Shown: in pieces, positions 40,507-52,975 of the stretch | Layout of the letters: every line of letters begins with the position of its first letter | How positions within the stretch are numbered: position 1 is the first letter of the stretch | The notes under the pieces: model-generated | What the model was told of the DNA's origin: nothing | Database searches by the model: none | Seen by the model: only the letters and a program-made list of their open reading frames with translations | Assembly: GCA_018398805.1 (NCBI GenBank) | Contig: JAGFBZ010000854.1 | Span: 372,001-436,000 of the forward strand | Reading direction: 5' to 3' | DNA length: 64,000 bases | DNA from: Hirundichthys speculiger | Lineage: Eukaryota > Chordata > Actinopteri > Beloniformes > Exocoetidae | Made by a program: the position numbers and the translations under genes

Positions 40507-42414
40507 AATAACTAGTTGGTGTCAGATGCTGGTGAGTCCAGTTTTCTCTGGTCTGAGTGGTACTTTATTCAGGAACTGACAACGTTACACAGTCTGTATT
40601 TTTCAGCTCCTGTCAGTCAACGGAGGATGTAAATCCAGAACACCTGGCCGCTGCTCATGCTCACTTCACTTGCTCCGTTCAGCCGCCCGCACCTCACAAA
40701 CTACATTACCCATCAGGCTACTCCCCTTAAAGGGCCAAACTGGCTTACAAAACATGCTTGTAAATGCTTCTGAAATGTAGTGATAGTGGGCGATAATAGG
40801 GGTTTTTCATACGCGATCTGTCAAAACATTTCTATCACCATAGATACATTATATATGTAGACCCACAAGCTATTCTTGATCATATTGACATTGACATCAA
40901 ATAAAACAATAGTGAACTGATGAAATTTCCAATTGAAATTCTGTCTACAGATATAGTGAGGTGGTGCAGATGTTTCATAATATCACACTAGTACAGTAGT
41001 GTTTCCCTGATGGATTTACTGAGGATGTGCTGGAGAAATGTCTACTACAGATGCTAGAGGCCATTGAAGCCATTGAGCCTCCATGATGATGTCAGCAGTC
41101 TACGGGGGCGTATGGGGCGACGAAAAACACTGGCGACCAAAATTGCTAGCTGGCTACCAACTTCAAAAACCTGGTAGCCAGGGGCTACTTGGTAAAAATC
41201 CTAATTTTATGCCTTGTCTGTACCTGGTCTTCTGGTCCAGATTAGAGGAGCTGGTGGGCCTCAGCTTTGACTCCTGTGAGATAAACGACCCGTAATCTTT
41301 TGAATCTTCGTCAGTGGTGACCACACACACCCACAAACACACTCTGCTCACAAACACCCACGTGCGCAGTGACACGTGCACGCCGTCAGCGATGATGAGA
41401 CTCTGGCTCATTCAGGAGGATAATTACAGGAAACGGCTCTAACGGCTCTGAATGGCGCCTGATTGCTGCTTCTTCCTCTGAGATCCACGGAGTCTCCTCA
41501 GTGTGTGCGCATGTGCACGTGAAGGCGTGCACGAGTTACCATGGTAACATGGGGGGAAGGGTGTTGACAGAGCGAGTGTTGTAGAACTGAAAGGATGTAT
41601 GTAGAAAACAGATGAACAGATTCCTTCGGAGCCGAAGCTGCAGGCCATCAGAAGAGCCTGACTGCTGCTGAGCGCCACCACCGATGGACTCATCACCTCC
41701 AGAAACTTCTAGACCACTACTAGACCACCTGGAGTTCAGAGAAAAATGATTCACAGTCCTAATGAGCCCATTTCCTGACTTCCCGAGGTTCAGAACGGTT
41801 TAACCCCTTCACAGCCAGGTTTACTTCTGAGGCTCCTGCCAGAGAATGAGGCAGACCTCAACGAGATCACTACAGGTGCATCTTCCATCTACCTACAGTA
41901 ACACCTGGAAGCGTCACTACCCCGACCCTAGTGGTGGAAGCAGCAGACCAGAGGAAACGAAGATGGAAATATTCCCATGTTTCAGAGCTCAGATCAAAAC
42001 CACCAGTCTAGAACATTCAAGAACATCTCAGCGTTTACTGGGCCGAGGGTTAGGGTCAGTCCTGGTGTCCAACCGGGGCTGATGATGCTGCGTTTACAGC
42101 CTGAAACACTTCTGCTCAGAGCAACGAACGGTAGATGAACGATGTGATTGGCAGTCATGTGACCAGACGTCAGCAGGTGTTCTGTAAAAGAAAGCACCTC
42201 TGGAGTTATTCCTCCCCAGTTCTCCTCTGCACCTGTGCGGTCATTTCATCCTTAGTTCCTGTTGCTTGGTCACTGACAGAGATAGAAGAGCAGTGACGGA
42301 CTCTCTGAGATGATTCCTCCTCCTACCTGACACCTGACACCTCTGATACCTGTCAGCCCATCTCTAGTCCCACGGCAGTTCTGTTTCTGTCTGGCTGTCA
42401 GATGTACCACCACC
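40507..42414. other. intronic, no gene seen
   Basis: Contains ctcacaaactacattaccca at 40692, wording typical of transposon-derived sequence, but no element could be delimited. Confidence 0.4.
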
Positions 42415-42992
42415 GGTTCTGAGCTACGCTACGGTCATTCCCCGGTTCTGAGCTACGCTACGGTCATCTCCCCGGTTCTGAGCTATGCTACGGTCATCTC
42501 CCTGGTTCTGAGCTATGCTACGGTCATTCCCCCGGTTCTGAGCTACGCTACGGTCATCTCCCCGGTTCTGAGCTACGCTACGGTCATTCCACCAGTTCTA
42601 AACTATGCTACGGTCATTCCCCCGGTTCTAAACTACGCTACGGTCATTCCAACGGTTCTAAACTACGCTATGGTCATTCCCCTGGTTCTGAGCTACGCTA
42701 CGGTCATTCCCCCGGTTCTGAGCTACGCTACGGTCATTCCCCCAGTTCTAAACCATGCTACGGTCATTCCCCCGGTTCTGAGCTACGCTATGGTCATTCC
42801 CCCGGTTCTGAGCTATGCTACGGTCATTCCCCCAGTTCTAAACCACGCTACGGTCATCTCCCCGGTTCTGAGCGACGCTATGGTCATTCCCCCGGTTCTG
42901 AGCTATACTACGGTCATTCCCCCATTTCTAAACCACGCTACGGTCTTCCCCCCGGTTCTGAGCTACGCTACAGTCATTCCCCCGGTTCTGGG
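42415..42992. repeat. minisatellite, 30-bp unit
   Basis: About 19 units of cggttctgagctacgctacg followed by gtcattcccc. An open frame at 42670-43161 (VIPPVLSYAT repeats) is a by-product. Confidence 0.95.
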
Positions 42993-43769
42993 GGAGGCGG
43001 GTTTCATGAGGTCTCTGTCTGGTCAGGAGCGTGAAAGTGGGAAAAGGTTATGTGGTCCGAAGCTCCTAGATTTGTCTCATGACCTCTGGACCTCCAGTTG
43101 TCAGGACTACGTCTTCCACTGCTGCTGTCTACGCTTTAGAGGTCAGGTTTCTGAAGGTTAGGGGGAGCTCCTCTGATGGACCCAGTAGAGCCTCTGGCTC
43201 CAAGACAAACCTCTACACATGAAACCATTTTGGTTCAGATTCTTGATTCTGAACAGCAGAACCTCTGAGCGGTCCAGACTGGTCATCTGTCTCAGAGCAA
43301 TGGTTCTGGAACGTTCCAGGAATGTTCCAGCTTCAGGGTTCAGAACCAACAACCTCAGATCAACTTCATTAAAACCACCAACCTCATCAGAGTCAGGATC
43401 TGCAGAGGAACCATCTCTTTCCAAACTCAAAGATCTTGTCAAAGGAAGATGACGTTGTTCCTGACGGAGCAAAGAACCAGAGTTATCCTGGTTTCTAGGC
43501 AACAGCAGAGGATGGAAGTCAGACTCGGAGTCAGCAAACAGAAACGAGAACAAACATGAGCTTCATGACGGGACCGTCTGCTTCTGTGTAGACCATCAGA
43601 CCTGGTCCACATGACCCGACATGATGACCGAACATGACCTCCAGGTGTGACCTCATCAGCTGAGAACCTCAGCAGATGCTGTCAAACATCTGCTGAGTTT
43701 CCTCCGAGGTTTCTCCTCCCACATCTGTGCTGCTGGTCATCATGAGCGTAGAACCAGTCCTGCCCCTCA
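42993..43769. other. intronic, no gene seen
   Basis: Unique sequence. Confidence 0.5.
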
Positions 43770-44470
43770 GACTGATTTTTGGACTGGGTTCTGGACTGGT
43801 TTTTTGGACTTAATTCTGGACTGGTATTTGGACTAGATTCTGGACTGTTTTCGGACTAGATTCAGGACTGTTTTTTGTACTGGGTTCTGGACTAGTTTTT
43901 GGACTAGATTCAGGAATGGTTTTTGGACTAGGTTCTGGACTGGTTTTTGGACTAGATTCAGGAATGGTTTTTGGACTAGGTTCTGGACTGGTTTTTCGGA
44001 CTAGATTCAGGACTGGTTTTTGTATTGGGTTCTGGACTGGTTTTTGGACTAGGTTCTGGACTGGTTTTTGGACTAGATTCAGGAGTGGTTTTTGGACTAG
44101 GTTCTGGACTGGTTTTTGGACTAGGTTCTGGACTGGTTTTTGGACTAGATTCAGGACTGGTTTCTGGACTGGTTTTTGTACTGGGTTTTGGACTGGGTTC
44201 TGGACTGGTTTTTGGACTAGATTCTGGACTGATTTTTGGACTGGGTTCTGGGCTGGTTTTTGTACTGGGTTCTGGAGTGGTTTTGGACTAGATTCAGGAC
44301 TGGTTTTTGGACTTGATTCAGGACTGGTTTTTGGACTGGATTCTGGACTAGTTTTTGGACTGGGTTCTGGACTGGTTTTTGAACTGGGTTCTGGGCTGGT
44401 TTTGGACTGGGTTCTGGACTGGTTTTTGGACTAGGGTTCTGGACTAATTCTGGGTCAGGTTCTGGGTAAT
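43770..44470. repeat. minisatellite, ggactggtttttggactaga family
   Basis: About 20-24-bp units (ttctggactggtttttggac) with variants; open frames encode GLGSGLVFGLDS-type peptides. Confidence 0.9.
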
Positions 44471-45371
44471 TTTAGTATCTTCAGCAGAGTGAATGGATCC
44501 ACTCAAACATCTTTTCCATTTCCAGCAGTTCTCCTGCATGAATCTGAAGAAGCCAGTCCTGTCAGAACCTGTGGAGCTGGTTCTCTCTGTTGTGGTGGGT
44601 CGGCCTCCAGGTCCAGGAGTTTCTCAGCCTTTTGTCTCAGTGCTGAGAATAAAAGAAGTCATTCCAGGTGAAGACATGAACGTTCATGCAGATGCTGCAG
44701 ATGTGGATGTCAGTTCTAGTTTAGACTCTACTGTCTTTGCTGCAAATGTTCATCTCTGATCTTGTTCATGTGGCATCAACAGTGAACCCATCTTATCAGC
44801 TCTCTTTTTCCAAAGAAAAGAACGTCTGATCATGTGATCTTTATTTTTCTGCTGTCTGCTGGTCACACCGATCTCTGTCTGCTGCTACCTCAGGAACCGC
44901 TCGGTCCTGTAGTGGATCGGTTGAGTTGGGTTCCTTGGACTCAGCCGGTGGTGTAAATGGCAGCTTTCAGAGGAAAACTGGTCTGAGGTCAGTGTTTGGT
45001 TTTCCTCTGCAGTCTGAGCCAGGCAGAGTGAAAAGACTGAGGTCCGGCCTCTGCCAACATTTCAGTCCAGTTTCACATGTTTGTGGTCAGTGTGCTCCGC
45101 CAACAGCTTCATAACTGAGATGTGATTTCAGAGCAGTCAGCTGATCCGCCTCCTCCATGAAAACTCTCATTCATTCTGTTTCTGTCTGCATATATATTGA
45201 ATTTTAGTCCCATAATTTGGCAAAACCTTTTTATATATATGTATTTTAATCTTGAAGCAGCTGTTAGTGAGGGTAAATGTATCCTTCAGTCCTCTTCTGA
45301 CAGTCTAACATATTCGATCAACATCTGAAACCCTGGTGGGGGGGTCAGTGAATGCTGGGGGGTGTCGAGGA
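44471..45371. other. intronic, no gene seen
   Basis: Unique sequence. Confidence 0.5.
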
Positions 45372-45381
45372 ATGTGTGTGT

Positions 45382-45412
<31 letters not shown>

Positions 45413-45416
45413 GGGG
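45372..45416. repeat. (TG)n followed by a 21-base G run
   Basis: Twelve TG units run directly into 21 consecutive G (45396-45416). The pairing of a Z-DNA-prone and a quadruplex-prone tract is striking, and the G count may be unreliable in an assembly. Confidence 0.9.
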
Positions 45417-45469
45417 TGTTAGTGAATGTGGGGGGATTGTGATCCAATAAAAAAGACAGACCTGTAGTT

Positions 45470-45605
45470 ACTCTACCGACCACTAGAGGCTTCCATTTCC
45501 TGATAATCCAGCTGACAGTTGACTGTGGAATATAGGAGAGAGGAAACTTCACCACTGGATTTGTTTCTCAGGTGTTTCACAGGTGTCATCCTATCACATA
45601 AAATC
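45470..45605 (+). mobile_element. second fragment of the teleost dispersed repeat
   Basis: Reads tgacagttgactgtggaata, gaggaaacttcaccactgga and tgtcatcctatcacat. In my memory this wording follows the segment seen at 32290-32745 in the full repeat. Confidence 0.45.
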
Positions 45606-45634
45606 CTGTCACATAAAAACTAGTAACTATAACC

Positions 45635-46352
45635 GTGGTCATTATTATCATTATTACCATCACCACCATCATCATTATTACCATCACAACCATCATCATT
45701 ATTACCATCACAACCATCATCATTATTACCATCACCACCATTATCATTATTACCATCACCACCATCATCATTATTACCATCACCACCATCATCATTATTA
45801 CCATCACAACCATCATCATTATTACCATCACAACCATTATCATTATTACCATCACCACCATCATCATTATTACCATCACCACCATCATCATTATTACCAT
45901 CACAACCATCATCATTATTACCATCACACCATTATCATTATTACCATCACCACATCATCACCACCACACCACCATCATCATTATTACCATCACCACCATT
46001 ATCATTATACCATCACCACCATCATTATTACCATCACCACCATCATCATTATTACCATCACCACCATCATCATTATTACCATCACCACCATCATCATTAT
46101 TACCATCACCACCATTATCATTATTACCATCACCACCATTATCATTACCATCACCACCACCATATCATTATTACCATCACCACCATTATCATTATTACCA
46201 TCACCATCATCATTATTACCATCACCACCATTATCATTATTACCATCACCACCATTATCATTATTACCATCACCACCATCATCATTATTACCATCACCAC
46301 CATCATCATTATTACCATCACCACCATCATCATTATTACCATCACCACCATA
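45635..46352. repeat. compound microsatellite (ATTATTACCATCACCACCATCATC)-type written as ATC/ACC/ATT triplets
   Basis: 720 bp of 24-bp higher-order units containing attaccatcaccaccatcat. All triplet-based, so several frames are open on both strands (up to 286 codons, His/Tyr- or Met/Val-rich); none is a gene. Confidence 0.95.
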
Positions 46353-46659
46353 TAGCTGCTCCAGGCAGATGAGCCCAGGACCATCATCCCCACAAGGCCA
46401 CACCCTCACCAAGCAGAGGAAGAACCAGGAGACCAGCACCTGACAGGGCTGCCCCACCCCCCAGCTCCCCCACTCACTGCACCCCACCACCACAGGTTTA
46501 GCCTCACTGACCCTGTTCTTCTGTTGTTAACTTTGTTGATTGTGTTTATTAAACTATGTTTATTAAACTAAACCCCATCCCCTCCGTCCCCCAGCCTTCA
46601 CGTAACTGGACTGGGGTTTTGTTTGTTATATTCAGCGAGTGTTGTATTAAGGTTCTGTA

Positions 46660-46752
46660 TGGTGGAGGGGGGTGGAGGGTGGTGGAGGGTGATGGAGGGT
46701 GATGGAGGGGGGTGGAGGGTGATGGAGGGGGATGGAGGGTGGTGGAGGGTGG
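46660..46752. repeat. tandem repeat, ggtggagggtgatggagg unit
   Basis: About 9-bp half-units ggtggaggg / gatggaggg. Confidence 0.9.
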
Positions 46753-47129
46753 CTGTTCTGTGGTGGAGTCATGTTGAGCTGAGAGGAGGATGAATACTTG
46801 TTGGAATCAGATCTCCAGCCTGGACACCAGAACTTCAGACGTGTTGCTGTTACTCTGACATTCTGTTTTCAGCTTCTTCCTCTGATGTGATTCAGCCTGA
46901 AGTTCTTTGTGTTGGAACTCTTCTTTTAAACTTCTTTTAAAGTGTTCCAGTTTAATTTAATAAGACATTTTTTATTCTTATTTTTCAACTCTGCTCTTTC
47001 CCTGTGGGGATCATTAAAGTGCTCCTCACACGTAATTACTGCTAGTATTTGTCTCCAGTTAACTTCCATGTCATCTAATGGTTTCAGGCATCACTGCTAC
47101 TGTTTTAGTTAGTTTTGTTTAGAAGATAC
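46753..47129. other. intronic; possible LINE tail
   Basis: ctttccctgtggggatcatt followed by aaagt at about 47000-47025 resembles the 3' tail of L2-like LINEs, but nothing upstream confirms it. Confidence 0.35.
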
Positions 47130-47715
47130 AACCGAGTTAGTCAGAGGAACCACTAGAGACTGCAGTTCCTCTACTGACCACTAGAGACTGCAGTTCCTCT
47201 ACTGACCACTAGAGGCTGCAGTTCCTCTACTGACCACTAGAGGCTGCAGTTCCTCTACTGACCACTAGAGGCTGCAGTTCCTCTACTGACCACTAGAGAC
47301 TGCAGTTCCTCTACTGACCACTAGAGGCTGCAGTTCCTCTACTGACCACTAGAGGCTGCAGTTCTCTACTGACCACTAGAGGCTGCAGTTCCTCTACTGA
47401 CCACTAGAGGCTGCAGTTCCTCTACTGACCACTAAAGGCTGCAGTTCCTCTACTGACCACTAGAGGCTGCAGTTCCTCTACCGACCACTAGAGGCTGTAG
47501 TTCCTCTACCGACCACTAGAGGCTGTAGTTCCTCTACCGACCACTAGAGGCTGTAGTTCCTCTACCGACCTCTAGAGGCTGTAGTTCCTCTACCGACCAC
47601 TAGAGGCTGCAGTTCCTCTACCGACCACTAGAGGCTGCAGTTCCTCTACCGACCTCTAGAGGCTGCAGTTCCTCTACCAACCACTAAAGACTGCAGTTCC
47701 TCTACTGGCCTCTAG
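47130..47715. repeat. minisatellite, 28-bp unit
   Basis: About 21 copies of ctgcagttcctctactgacc followed by actagagg. A single unit-like word (ctctaccgaccactagaggc) at 45470 and diverged inverse copies at 12075-12235 are related. Confidence 0.95.
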
Positions 47716-48329
47716 GGTCAACCACTGACCTCTACCTTAATAAATATAAATAAATAGAAATAAACATACTTACAGTCTGGTTCAAAAACCTGTTCTGCCT
47801 CCAGAGACAGATTCACATGTGTACAACTTTACAGGCTGATGATGAACCTCATAAAGCAGAACTATATAAACAAACCCTGATGGTCAGGTGGAATCTGAAC
47901 CCACACCTGTCTGTGGTTTGGAAAGGAGCCACCATGAAGTTGATGTTGTGATGAAGGTGCTAGAATTATTTAAAACTGCTCTCCAACAGCTCAGACAGAC
48001 TTAATCCACGCTCAGCTCTAATCCACAGGAGAATTCTGGGTCTTAAAGGGTAATTACAGGGTCATTATTTCCAGTTAATGCTGCAGTGGTGGCTCATATT
48101 CACTGAGCACCTCCTCTGAAGAGATTTAAGAGACGAAGAGTTAGATGAAAAGGCTCATGATGAGGCTGAAAGCTCAGTACAGCGCTGGATAAACACAGAT
48201 TATATCATTAATAAGTCCAGAGTTCTCCATGCTGGATCTCCATCTGGAGAAACTAATGACTGGAACTCATCTGAACAAACTGGTCTGTTTATGAAGAGTC
48301 CCAGGAACCCAGGAGCTTTGATAGACATG
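47716..48329. other. intronic, no gene seen
   Basis: Unique sequence. Confidence 0.5.
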
Positions 48330-48700
48330 CAGCAGCACCCCCATGTGGAACAGCTGCTGAGCTGTGGGTGTTTCTACAAGGGCCTGTCTCAGGATGGATG
48401 GATGGATCTGGATGATTGACACTTACATGGAACTTTTAAATCCATGTCTAATCCACAGAATTTGAGAAACTCCATCCAGAATGAAGAAAAGACTATTTTC
48501 ATTCATTCTCTGCAGTCATATTCTTATTCCAGAGACAGAAACTGATGGACAGATGAACCGTCTTTGGTTTGTCTCAGGTTCTTGTGATTCCATGAATCTG
48601 GTGGAGTTTTATTGATTCTGATTTCTGATGGTGAAAACGCAAAGATAAGACTGAATCCAGAGTTGTTCTGGAGAAACTGAAGTTGATTGATGGGAGGATG
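48330..48700 (+). repeat. dispersed repeat, copy 2
   Basis: Shares with 57945-58290: cacccccatgtggaacagct, gctgagctgNgggtgtttNt, ggtggagttttNttgNttct-like wording and cagagttgttctggaNaaNc. Order and spacing agree, so it is a family of about 350 bp. Confidence 0.7.
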
Positions 48701-48804
48701 GACTGTGTGTTTGCTTGTTTCTTATGCCAGGGTAGACCAACTAGGGTAGGCAGCGACACTGCCCCTACTGGAGTCTGGAGGATGAAGACTCTATGTGAGG
48801 ACTC

Positions 48805-49525
48805 TGAAGGTCCCGCCCCTCACTGAAGCCTCTCTGAAGGTCCCACCCCTCACTGAAACCTCTCTGGAGGTCCCGCCCCTCAGTGAAGCCTCTCTGAAGG
48901 TCCCACCCCTCACTGAAACCTCTCTGAAGTTCCTGCCCCTCACTGAAGCATCTCTGAAGGTCCCACCCCTCACTGAAACCTCTCTGAAGTTCCTGCCCCT
49001 CACTGAAGCTTCTCTGAAGGTCCCGCCCCTCAGTGAAGCCTCTCTGAAGGTCCCGCCCCTCAGTGAAGCCTCTCTGAAGGTCCCGCCCCTCACTGAAACC
49101 TCTCTGAAGGTCCCGCCCCTCACTGAAGCTTCTCTGAAGGTCCCGCCCCTCACTGAAACCTCTCTGAAGGTCCCACCCCTCACTGAAGCATCTCTGAAGG
49201 TCCCGCCCCTCACTGAAGCCTCTCTGAAGGTCCCACCCCTCACTGAAGCTTCTCTGAAGGTCCCATCCCTCACTGAAGCCTCTCTGAAGGTCCCGCCCCT
49301 CACTGAAACCTCTCTGAAGGTCCCGCCCCTCACTGAAGCTTCTCTGAAGGTCCCGCCCCTCACTGAAACCTCTCTGAAGGTCCCGCCCCCGCCCCTCACT
49401 GAAGCCTCTCTGAAGTTCCCGCCCCTCACTGAAGCCTCTCTGAAGTTCCCGCCCCTCACTGAAGCCTCTCTGAAGGTCCCGCCCCTCTCTAAAACCTCTG
49501 AAGGTCCCGCCCCTCACTGAAACTT
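48805..49525. repeat. minisatellite, 30-bp unit
   Basis: About 24 copies of cctctctgaaggtcccgccc followed by ctcactgaag, alternating cactgaaacc, cactgaagct and cagtgaagcc versions. One frame is open on each strand across the array (241 codons + strand, 297 codons - strand). Confidence 0.95.
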
Positions 49526-49625
49526 CTCTGAAGTCCCTCTGAGAGGAAGACTGATCTCTGCTGAGGAACATCTCCGTTGTCATTATATCTGCAGTTGGAA
49601 ACTTCCATTTCAGAGTGATCTCCAT

Positions 49626-49725
49626 GACTAGTTTTACTCCAGACGCCCTTCCTGACACAACAGGGATTTGATCCTGAGACCTCCCACACCTGCAGCACTA
49701 CCCAGTTAGCCACCAGGAGGCCAGA
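49626..49725 (-). mobile_element. tRNA-derived SINE fragment
   Basis: The - strand has an A box-like TGGCTAACTGGG, then about 26 bases, then a B box-like GGATCAAATCCC, followed by caggaagggcgtctggagta, the wording that follows the tRNA part in fish SINEs. It is truncated; flanking duplications were not found. Confidence 0.65.
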
Positions 49726-50689
49726 TGTTGGAGACATCTGTTTATCTCAGCTGTTGTAAGTCCAGCGTTGGGTGTTGAGCATCAACTCTGGGGTTGGGTG
49801 TCAGATGTCATCTCAGCGAAGATGCAGCTATGATCCAACCCTGGAACCCTGTTGTCTGTCTGGAGCTGGCTGGTGGCTCCTGATTGGACCAGACTTCAGG
49901 TGAAAAGTAACAGGTTTTAGACTGACGTCATCATCCAGCTCTGCAGAACAAACCGTTTTAGCCTGAAGGCGTTGAGCCAGGTGCGAGCAGGTTTGTTCAG
50001 CCGGGTCGGTCCAGGATGTGTTTAGGAGCAGCAGGGCTACCAGTTGCTAACAGAAGATTCATGTCAGCTGGTTCAGTTCTCTGACTGGAGGAATGAAACC
50101 GTTGGCCAATCAGAGACAACTTCAGATCACACAGAAGGTGGTCAGTTTTACTTTAATGGATCATTTGTAGCAGCAACTGGTTTATTCCAGCGTCTTTGAC
50201 CAGTGACAGAAGTGTGTTTGACACATTTAAATCATCAACTGTTCCTGAAATAGTTTGAAATCACAGTTTTCTAAAGATAACAGAACATCGATGGTCTCTG
50301 ATGGCCCTGTGGTGTTAAAACCTCAACAAATGTTCCATTAAACCATTCTTGATGCTGCTTTGAACCTGTGAACTCAGCTCTCATTGGCTGAGATGGTTCT
50401 AGGTGGTAGTAACGACAGTCAGCCGCCACAGGAGGGCGACAGACACGTGTATGACTTTTTCAAATCTATCCAACCCTTCACACGAATAAAACCATCACAG
50501 CTTCACCTGAACTGGATCAGTCCAGCTGGTACAGCAGCTGGAAGGTTTTCAGTTATATCTGAAATGGAAAATTAAATCTCCACATGACATGATATTACAA
50601 ACTAGTATTTTTTTTTAAAGTGGCATCAATGCAAAAGCATTGATCAGTTCTTATTGCTATTGATTAGCATTGATCCTTTGTTGCCATTT
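49726..50689. other. intronic, no gene seen
   Basis: Unique sequence. Confidence 0.5.
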
Positions 50690-50764
50690 AGGGCCTGAGC
50701 ACCGAGGCTGCGAGGACCCTATTGTGTTTCGTATGTTCATTATTATTATTGTTGTTATTAATTA

Positions 50765-50796
<32 letters not shown>

Positions 50797-51880
50797 TCCA
50801 AAATGAATTGCCTTTTGGGGGCCTTGACATACTCAAAAACTCATGAAATTTACGTATTTTATTATTTATTTATTATTTATTTTATCATTTACATCATACC
50901 GGATGGCCGTTCTGGACTTTTCCAGAATCCACAGATTACTAGTCCGCCCCTGCGATCAAAGGAAATTATTTTGGTCTTATTATGTCCGGTATCTACCTCG
51001 TGCTTCTTCATATCAGCTAGAGAAGCGGTCAGAATACACTCATAAGTGTCCTCATGCACCGTAGAAAGTTTTGTGGATGGACCTCCAACGGTGACCGGCG
51101 TAAATTACCGTGTAACAGGAAGTGGATGGTTTTGTCACACATGAATGGAAAAAATTCACTAAAACTCACCCGTTTGTCCTAAGGAGACGAGGTTGAAGGA
51201 TCAGAGATGCCTTTCACTCAAACATTTCATACACTCCAACATTTTGTCGATTCAGAAGTCCACTGCAATTTTTTTTTCAAAATATGAAATCATAATTAAT
51301 GATCATCTTTCTCTTATTCTTTATCCAATCAGTTTCAAACTACCTGCCTCATTAATTCCTCATTAATTTATTCAGATTGGTCTGACTATACACATATAGG
51401 GACAGTTTTAAATTTTGGACACTAAACACATTTTTAATTGGAGTCACCAAATTTCAGATTAATATAGCTGGATATGTCAGCATGATTCATGATTTTCTTC
51501 AGAATTTTTTTGGTTAATTATTGAGTTTTAGTGAATTGTTTTTTTATTTAAGTACTGTAATATTAACTTTAATGAACTTTTTTCTCATCTAAAATATCAA
51601 TAAAATGTCCAAAATGTGATGAGGGCAGGCAGCTTCAGATATTAGAATGTTTGCTGTATTTTATCTAGAATTTTCAGAGAAATTGCTGATTTCTTTGAAT
51701 ATTTTTGGATATAAACCCTGATCCCTCTGACTTCTGACCCTTGGTGGCAGACGGGTGTCAAATTACAGAAATGTGAGAATGTTAACTGTTGAGAGGGGAG
51801 ATGGATGTTGTTCTAAAGTCATTAACTGGTCTTTGGCACCATCTGCTGGCAGAAATAGTGGATTATTTTTGGGGCCCTGA
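50690..51880 (+). mobile_element. dispersed teleost repeat (gggcctgagcaccgaggctg family)
   Basis: It begins gggcctgagcaccgaggctg and cgaggaccctattg, then an ATT-rich tract (50745-50793), then ccttttggggNccttgacat and ctcaaaaactcatgaaattt. I recall this order from a high-copy fish repeat. The rest to about 51880 is AT-rich without open frames. It ends near ggggccctgatcac, partly the inverse of the start. Class not assigned. Confidence 0.5.
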
Positions 51881-52540
51881 TCACTCAGATACTCACCTAA
51901 ATTTACATATGCATCAGGTCTGGTGTAAAATTACATATTTTATGGGTTCTGGGCATTAATGTACAGAAATGACAGACAACTAGATCTTTATTATTTATTA
52001 TTATTAACTAAGTTATTATTTGTACCAGATCATCAGCTGGTCCTCATCTGAAATGATGTGCTATATGAGCATTTCATCATATAGTAGTTACATCATTAGC
52101 AGAAATTAGAAAAACTACAAAAGAAAAAAAAAACAAATTCATATGACTGAAATCAAGGAAAAGCAAAATCCCAACTTTTCATTCATAAAACAACATTTTG
52201 TCATAAAATTTCTCACATTTTTTTGTTGTAAAATCACAGAATTCCCAAACTCACTTTAGTGGCTTTAGTGTCATTGGTCTACTGGTTCCAGTTCTGATCC
52301 AGCCCCAGTTCCAAACATAGCAGTGATCCTGAAGCTCCAGACTGTGAAGGGAGCAGTGGGTCAGAACCAGATATTGATCTGGTTCTCCTGAAAACATCTG
52401 GACAGGTTCCCAGCTCAGAAAACACTGAAGCTGCTTCCAAACTTAGCCTCAACATGGAAGCTGGTGGAGGAACAGCTGCCAGATTCATGACCAACATCTG
52501 GACCGCTGACATCATGTCTGATGGTCTAACACAAGCCCTG
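51881..52540. other. intronic, partly AT-rich repeat
   Basis: 52140-52250 resembles the AT-rich dispersed repeat at 13900-14300 (aaaacaacattttgtcataa, ttttttgttgtaaaatcaca). Confidence 0.4.
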
Positions 52541-52700
52541 GAATCAGAACCAGGCACCAGAACTGGTACCAGAACCAGTACCAGAACCGGTACCAGAACC
52601 ACCAGAATTGGTACCAGAACCAGTACCAGAACTGGTACCAGAACCGGCACCAGAATTGGTACCAGAACCAGTACCAGAAACCAGAACCAGTACCAGAAAG
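52541..52700. repeat. tandem repeat, ggtaccagaaccagtaccag unit
   Basis: 12-bp units (accagaactggt / accagaaccagt), with short partial palindromes (ggtacc). Confidence 0.9.
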
Positions 52701-52774
52701 GGTGGTTGTTCTTCAGTGAAGCGACCGCTGCGTCATGTGACTTCAGTGAGTGTGTTGACCAGGAACTAACCTGT

Positions 52775-52975
52775 CCTCTCTTATTCTTTCACATCCTCCT
52801 CCTCCCTCTCCTCTTCCTCTCTCCTCCCTCTTCTCTCTCCTCCGCCTCTTCCTCTGCTCCGTCGTCCTCTTCTCTCTCCTTCTCTCTTCCTCCTCCTCCA
52901 CTTCTCTCTCCTCTTCTCTCTCCTCCTCCTCTCCTCTTCTTTCTCCTCCTCCTCTTCACTCTCCTCTCCTTCGTT
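52775..52975. repeat. polypyrimidine tract (TCC/TCT)n
   Basis: 200 bp almost entirely C and T on the + strand (cctcctcctccctctcctct). Confidence 0.9.

Noticed and set aside
45583..46443. 286-codon His/Tyr-rich frame and Met/Val-rich reverse frame
   Set aside because: Triplet microsatellite; composition follows the repeat.
48765..49658. 297-codon - strand frame with ten-residue repeats
   Set aside because: 30-bp minisatellite; open on both strands, no start context or domain.
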